DNA of 64,000 nt from Malania oleifera. Lineage: Eukaryota > Streptophyta > Magnoliopsida > Santalales > Ximeniaceae. Position numbers and translations under genes: made by a program. The first letter of the stretch is position 1. Each line of letters begins with the position of its first letter. Positions 58,100-64,000 of the stretch are shown here, piece by piece. The stretch lies in contig NC_080424.1 in assembly GCF_029873635.1 (NCBI RefSeq), positions 1,267,501-1,331,500 of the forward strand, given 5' to 3'. The notes under the pieces were generated by a model. It was given only the letters and a program-made list of their open reading frames with translations. It was not told the origin of the DNA and did no database searches.

Positions 58100-60094
58100 A
58101 TAGGGGCTTTCCAATAGTCAGGTAAGGGAAATATGTTATGTTAGGTAATTTTAAAATGATTTTTAGTATGAAATGTATATTTTTACCAGTTTATTTTTCA
58201 TAGCAAGACATTATATAGTTTATTAAATTATGAATATTATGTATTAAAGTATTGTGTGGCTTGAGAATATGAAAATAGTACGAGAGTATGTTTTACAGTT
58301 TTCAGTATAATGATTATACGAATTTTAGTACCATGATTATACGAATTTTAGTACCATGATTATACGAATTTCAGTACCATGATTATATAGTTTTTAGTAT
58401 TATGATTATACAGTTCTCAATATCATGACGTACAGATTACAATTCAGTTCAGAGATACAGATGATACAATTACAGTTTATTTCATTGTCATGGTTAATAC
58501 AACTATTTCAAAATCATGGTAAATCAGATAGTTGTATATATATAGATGTATTATATAGTATCAGACCCTGTTGGACCATACAGTTACAGAGCACGGTACC
58601 GTAGCTATAGATATTTCAGTTATAAGTGCAACCACCTATTTAGATAATATGTGGTAGTAGGTCGGTCGTATAGTGCCCTAGACGTGGATAGGCTCCCCAT
58701 CAGATATGGGTTGAGGAGGGCAGATCAGACCGAGGAAGTATAGTGGTTTACCTTGGTCGGCCAGTCAGGGTAGATCCTGCCTACGGGCCGCACAACCCCG
58801 TCATGAGGGGTTAAATCATGACCCATAGTTATCCATAGGGAAGTTTTCAGTGACTATTATGTATATACAAATTTACAGAAACAGAGAATATACTTATGTA
58901 CATTAGAAGTATTTTGAATAGTAACCTACAATACTGTTATGTTAAGCAACATAGAAAGGGTGATGGATTTTATTACTTGCACTGTATTTACATATCTAGT
59001 TATACATAATTATATAGAAACAAATTTTCATAATATTGTAGCTCATTTGCCACACACTAGTAATAGCATATTTTGTCTTACTGAACGTTAGCTCATACCA
59101 GTGTTGAATCATTTTTCAGGTGATCCAGGTAGGCGAGCAGACCAGACTCGCAGATAGAGGGGCTTCAGTATTGCCCTGACAGTGAAGTGAGTATTGTGGG
59201 AATATTTTTTTGTATAACCCTAGCCAGTTGAGGGTGTTTTGGGAAAACAGATATATATGTATATCTTGAAGATACATTCTAGCACTCTGGTATTGTATAT
59301 AATTATATATGGATAAGTTTATTTGATTTCTGCTTCTTGCTGTTTAGGTTGATGATTGAGTTTAATCCAGTATGGTATCAGAGCATGTTAAATGTCATAG
59401 TATAAAAAAAAAAATCTAGAAATAGCAGGTCGTTACAATTTTAAAGTTCGGGAAAAATATTGAAAAATCATAAAAAAAATCACAAAAAATGTTTTCACAC
59501 TTAAAAAATCACAAAAATATTTTTAAGCCCAGAAAATCATTTTCATCCTGAACAAACTTCAAAAACCTCCCGGAATAGTATTTTCCTACTTAGAAAACCT
59601 ACAGATTTCAAAATCCCCAAGAGCGTATTTTGTACCTTATTTTCTTGATTTTCCTTCCCGATGATTGCAACCAAGGGCATCAACTCTTCGAAGTATTGGA
59701 TTGCCCCGATTTTGAGGGAATACCTACATAATATTTTCATTTTTTTGATTTTTGAAAGAGAGTAATTTTGACAAGCCTATTAGATTTATTTTGAAGATAA
59801 TTTTTTATTAATCTGGTACCGTTCGTAAGAAAGGGCATGTAGGGGGTGCTAATATCTTCCCCTCACATAACCGTACTCCCGAACCCGACTCTAGTGACGT
59901 AGACCGATTCTACCCCTAACGAGGTAGTAATCAAGTGTTCTAACCGCACTACAAAAGGTTTGTGGCGACTCCATCATACATTGTTTTCCATGAAAATCAC
60001 GTTTTCAAAATCACAAATCCATTTTTCTCAGTTCACAGCCGCACCCATTTTTGCCAGAGATTGGTTCTCTAAGAGGGTCTAGGACGTTGCGACA

Positions 60095-61065
60095 ACTTAT
60101 AGGCGCATAAGATTAGTCATTCTAACTTTTGGTCGGAGCAAGTAGGAGAAAAGATATAATTAAAAATTAAATAATAATGCTTATTATAATATTGATAAAA
60201 ACATAAACACAACTAAAAAAAAACAAAATACACCAAACGAAACTCTAGAGTTGAACTAACGACGAACTTACAATAGGTTGTTAAAACATTTGAAAACCAT
60301 AAAATTTGATTTTTAATTTTTTGACAAACATATGAAAATTGACTATAGAAATAAACAATTGACAACATAAACAAACACATTTTTATAATATGGTTTTCAC
60401 TTTAGAGAAATAGGAATAGAAACAGAAAACAACAATAATACCAAATAAGCCTTTAATTTATAAAAATATTCGTTACATTTAATAATGTTCATGGTAATAT
60501 TAATACAGTGAGAGAAAGATAAAGTTAAAATAATGTGTTTCTAGAAGATTTTATTTGTGGTACCATACATTATCTTTATCTTGATGGGCTCCATAGTTTG
60601 ACTTTACTCTATTTGAGATTGGATTGCTCGAGTAGATTGATGTGTCAATTTCAAGTTGTGAAAATTTTAAATCGATTGCGCAAGAGCGGGCATATAATAG
60701 AGCTTTTGTCATTTTATTTTATTTTTTATATTTTATAATTAATATCATATACATTTTTATAGCGTGGTGTATAAACAATTTTATTTTAAAACAAAATTGG
60801 CCTCAATTTAGTCGGACTTGATTTTTAATAATTTTCATCAAGATAATTTTAAATTTAATAATTATAAGATTATAAGATTGGATAAACTGAAATTAAGTTT
60901 GGAGTTTAAAATTTTTCAAGTCAAATCGAGTTCAACAGATTTACCATATCAAATTGAGACTCAAATAACACTCATTACTTCTCAAAAAAATTATTTTGAA
61001 ATTTAGAATCAAACCTACCTTCATTAATTGATAATGAACAATTGAACAAATATACAAACTGTGCA
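60095..61065. other. No recognisable gene
   Basis: AT-rich DNA after the Tat LTR end. Frames at 60535-60738 and 60818-61006 match nothing I know. No PBS for the Tat LTR is seen, in keeping with it being a 3' LTR. Confidence 0.45.
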
Positions 61066-62266
61066 TGTAACGACCTGATTTTTCTTGCCCCATTTTTTTT
61101 TTCCTTTTTTTCCTACATAATATAAATGTAAAATTTCTACTGCTTTGATACCTTTTAATATAAAACAAACCAACATCACGAACCAGATAGGACCCGTGGA
61201 AACTGAGATGCAATAAACTACCTAAATAGCGGGAAACATAATATATACAACTATGCCAATATATACAATTCTAGAGTGTCAAAATATTTCCCAAAATATA
61301 CATACACAACCATTCCAAAAATACCCTCGACTGAACCTAGGGACTACTCAAACTGACTTCCCAAAAATACTCACCCTACAGATAGGGTAGTACAGAAGTC
61401 CCCTCTATCTGCGAGCCTAATCTGCTCGCCTAATTGGATCACCTGAAAAAATATTAAATCACTGGGATGAGACAACACTCAGTAAGACGAAATGTGCTAT
61501 TATTAGTGTGTGATAGGTGAGTTTACATATTTGTAAAATCAGATATAGAAATACCATAAATAACTGAGTTTAAGAAAACATGTGTAAATATTACAGTATA
61601 GCTCAAACCTATGTTGCTTAACATAAACTGATTTTTCTGGATTTTCTAAACATAATACTTCTAATATCCATAGGTATATTTATGGTTTCTGTAAACTTGA
61701 ATATACTTATATATAATAACTGAGAAAATTTCCCTGTATGGATAACTGAAAGTCATGATTTAACCCCTTATGACATGGTTGTGTGGCCCAAAGGCGGGAC
61801 CTATCTTGGCTGGCTGACCAGGGTAAGTCAATTGAACTCTGAAAGTCAGATCGGCCTCCTCAACTCTTATCTGAAGGGGAGCTTATCCACAACGTAGGCA
61901 CGATCGGCTACTGAATACCACATACTATTTGAGTAATGTGGTTGCACTTTGAACTGAATATAGCTACGGTACCATGCTCTGCTGACTGAATGTGGTCCAT
62001 CAGGGTCTGATACTATATACATATGTAACTGATATATCTATATTACTGTTTTACTATGATTTTATAATAACTAAAACATTGTAAAACTAATATGCTAATC
62101 TGAATAATTGGCTAAACATTTAATGTCTGTATATCTGATTATCTGACTGAAATCATGGTATTCTGAATATGCTGTAAATATATGTTCCTATACATATAGT
62201 GTAAATCATGGTATCATGGAAAATAGATAAATTATGGTATTTTGAATATTCTGTAAAATTTCTATT

Positions 62267-62307
<41 letters not shown>

Positions 62308-62650
62308 TGAAAATCATCTTTTTATAAAACATATATTTATCCCATGATATTTTCTGCCCTATACACTACAACACATGGTATTTGTAAACTATATAAATAT
62401 TGTACTAATTTTCTATAAACTCATGCCACACAATTTAAATAAATAAATTCACTTGTTTTAAAATCTGTATTTTCTGGTATACATATATATTATAATCTGA
62501 ATAATAATAATCTGGTAAAACATATAATTTCTGCTGACTATCATACTATAATTCATAGCATAGCATATTTCTCTTACCTGACTATCTGAGCACTGACTAT
62601 TATTTGCAATCCCATGTATGCGACATTCATAATTTCAACATCTTGAGATA
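61066..62650 (-). repeat. Tekay-like LTR fragment, minus orientation
   Basis: Plus strand TGTAACGACCTGATTTTT is the complement of the LTR end. Blocks matching 59040-59150, 58680-58860 and 58100-58140 follow in inverse order. The match stops around 62650, so the U3 promoter half with TCGTCGACGA repeats is missing. An AT microsatellite lies at 62270-62305. Confidence 0.8.
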
Positions 62651-62744
62651 ACACACATACATTTTCCAAATCAAACAACTGAATTAACCTAAATAATTAT
62701 TGTAGACACCCTAATTTCAACCAGGTCTTCCCAAAGAGACCTCA

Positions 62745-63419
62745 TGTCAAACCCTCTCACACTACTTGTGGACCCTACACATATTTGTAGATCCCACGCT
62801 ACTCGTGGACCCCACATGGCTTGTGGGGCAGGCCCATAGATCTCCATTGGGCCCCACATCTAGTACGCTAGCTCGGATCCCTATATCCGGTGCATGCTAG
62901 CTCGGGTTCCTGTAACCCTCACACGACTCGTGGAACCCATATGGCTTGTAGGCCCCATATATCTCCATTGGGCCCCACATGGCTTGTAGGTCCCACATCT
63001 CTTAGTATGCTAGTTCAGATTCTTACATCAGGTGCACGTTACCCTCTTTGGTACGTTAGCTCGAATCCTAATATCCGGTGCATGCTAGCTCGGGTTTCTA
63101 TAACCCTCACATGGCTCGTGGATGCTACATGGCTTGTGGGCCCCACATGGCTTGTGAGCCTCTCATCTCTTGGTATGCTAGTTTGGATACCTACATCCAG
63201 TGTATGTTATCCCCTCTGGTACGCTAGCTCGGATTCCTACATCCGGTGCACGTTACCTCCTTTAGTACGCAAGCTTGGATCCCTATATCCGGTGCATGCT
63301 AGCTCGGGTTCCTATAACCCTCACACGGCTTGTGGGCCCCACACATCTCCATTGGGCCCCACATGGCACGTGGGCCCCACACATCTTCATTGGGCTCCGC
63401 ATGGCTTCTAGGAGTCCCA

Positions 63420-63420
<1 letters not shown>
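62745..63420 (+). repeat. Tandem section with CTAGCTCGG and GGCCCCACATGG phrases
   Basis: Composite units of roughly 110-220 bp built from GCATGCTAGCTCGGGTTCCT, CCTATATCCGGTGCATG, ATGGCTTGTGGGCCCCACAT and ATCTCCATTGGGCCCCACAT, in changing order. They recur at least four times. Confidence 0.75.
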
Positions 63421-63462
<42 letters not shown>

Positions 63463-63479
63463 TATCTAATTTGTCAAAT

Positions 63480-63835
63480 GCAAGCATACTTTGTTCCCCC
63501 ATTATCACTCACCACATGCTTTGTTCCTCTCTTTATCATTCATCCCATGCTATATTCCCTTCATCATTCTTCACCCCATACTTTGTTCCCCCATCATCAC
63601 TTACCACATGCTTTGTTCCTCTCTTTATCATTCATCCCATGCTATATTCTCTTCATCATTCTTGACCCCATGTTTTGTTCCCCCCATCATCACTCACCAC
63701 ATGCTTTGTTACCCTCTTTATCACTCATCACATGCTATATTCCCTTCATCATTTTTCATTCTATGCTTTGTTCCCCCCATCATCACTCACCTTATGCTTT
63801 GTTCCCTCCATAATTACTCCCCTATGTCTTCTTTA
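63480..63835 (+). repeat. Tandem array, about 105-120 bp unit, 3 copies
   Basis: CCATCATCACTCACCACATG, CTTTGTTCCTCTCTTTATCA and CATGCTATATTCCCTTCATC repeat in this order three times. Confidence 0.88.
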
Positions 63836-64000
63836 CCATGCTTGCCCCAAGCTAAGTCTATAAATAGCCTTCTCATTCGAAGCACAAAAAAAGGAGTTTT
63901 TGGTGGTGGTAAGGAGAATATTTCGAATATTTAAGTCTTCTAATATAAGTTTGTGAAGCTCGTTTTTTTGAGTGGTAAGGAGATGATTTTGAATATTGAA

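Larger units (their letters stand above)
55256..59436 (+). repeat. Tekay-like solo LTR (1,985 bp net), split by a second LTR
   Basis: TGTAGTGACC start and GTCGTTACA end, with Tat LTR sequence continuing on both sides and no internal element sequence, so this is a solo LTR. The flanks read (A/T)TTTT on both sides, consistent with a 5-bp duplication. U3 palindromes at 55335-55535, TATA at 55544-55550, CT-rich tract 55583-55640. The 24-bp unit CAGTACCATGATTATACGAA recurs at 58308-58405. Confidence 0.88.
50314..60094 (+). repeat. 3' LTR of the Tat/Ogre-like element, interrupted by nested LTRs
   Basis: Starts TGCAGACACCTTAATTTTTA after the PPT and ends GGACGTTGCGACA at 60094 after the GTGGCGACTCCAT block (59958). 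The nested solo LTRs at 55256-59436 account for 4.18 kb; the two LTR parts (50314-55255 and 59437-60094) sum to about 5.6 kb, long even for this lineage. Contents in order: AT-rich U3, TATA box at 51401, an array-like section with AAGCCCATTTT phrases (52080-52380), an antisense EB1 fragment, degenerate units with a CGATCC...CACGTGGC pattern (53380-54060), and a CATGCA-rich tract (54290-54990). Confidence 0.75.
62701..64000 (+). repeat. Start of another Tat/Ogre-like LTR, plus orientation, continues past the window
   Basis: TGTAGACACCCTAATTTCAA start as in the other Tat LTRs. No PPT precedes it, so it is a 5' or solo LTR. Two tandem sections, an ATT microsatellite (63421-63463) and a TATA box (CTATAAATAG, 63858-63867) follow. 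The open frames in 62890-63934 are shadows of the repeats. Confidence 0.75.

Noticed and set aside
63330..63934. Several long overlapping frames with MLYSLHHS-type repeats
   Set aside because: Shadows of the 105-120 bp tandem array in an LTR.

Overview
This window looks like nuclear DNA of a flowering plant, most likely a eudicot. It is AT-rich and made mainly of nested, degraded transposable elements. These include plant-type Ty3/gypsy (Tekay-like chromovirus and Tat/Ogre-like), Ty1/copia, a non-autonomous LTR element, LINE remnants and one CACTA transposon end. The only host gene with a readable splice structure is on the minus strand at about 16.99-22.2 kb. It is the 5' end of a VPS52-like gene (GARP tethering complex subunit): three short coding exons join in frame. 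Exon 4 onward is not recognisable in the window.

Layout. 1-5.5 kb: a plus-strand Tekay-like element (LTR end, PBS, gag start) broken by the 3' half of a minus-strand Tekay-like element. 5.5-10.4 kb: 3' LTR and tandem-repeat-rich 3' UTR of a minus-strand Tat/Ogre-like element. 10.4-15.1 kb: two Ty1/copia fragments. 15.1-23.1 kb: LINE tails, VPS52 exons and introns, and a long inverted repeat in intron 1. 23.3-27.15 kb: a three-LTR composite of a non-autonomous LTR element carrying a fragment of a host UBA2-type RRM gene and two oppositely oriented 79-bp arrays. 27.2-38.5 kb: AT-rich DNA, an unclassified repeat with internal tandem units, a CACTA end, tandem copia LTRs and a broken PPR gene fragment. 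38.5-60.1 kb: one large plus-strand Tat/Ogre-like element (RT, RNase H, second RNase H, integrase tail, tandem arrays, PPT, about 5.6 kb net LTR). It is interrupted by a Tekay-like LTR-gag, a minus Tat LTR piece and a solo LTR nested in a solo LTR. Its LTR contains an antisense fragment of a host EB1 gene. 60.1-64 kb: unique AT-rich DNA, a minus Tekay LTR fragment and the start of another Tat LTR.

All element genes carry stops or frameshifts and none looks autonomous. Points worth a second look are the two captured host-gene fragments (RRM and EB1), the three-LTR composite flanked by a 15-bp repeat, conserved TCGTCGACGA clusters just upstream of the TATA box in four LTR copies, and a 78-90 bp 3' UTR repeat shared by two Tat elements lying in opposite orientation. 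Element names rest on motif recognition by eye; no database search was possible.
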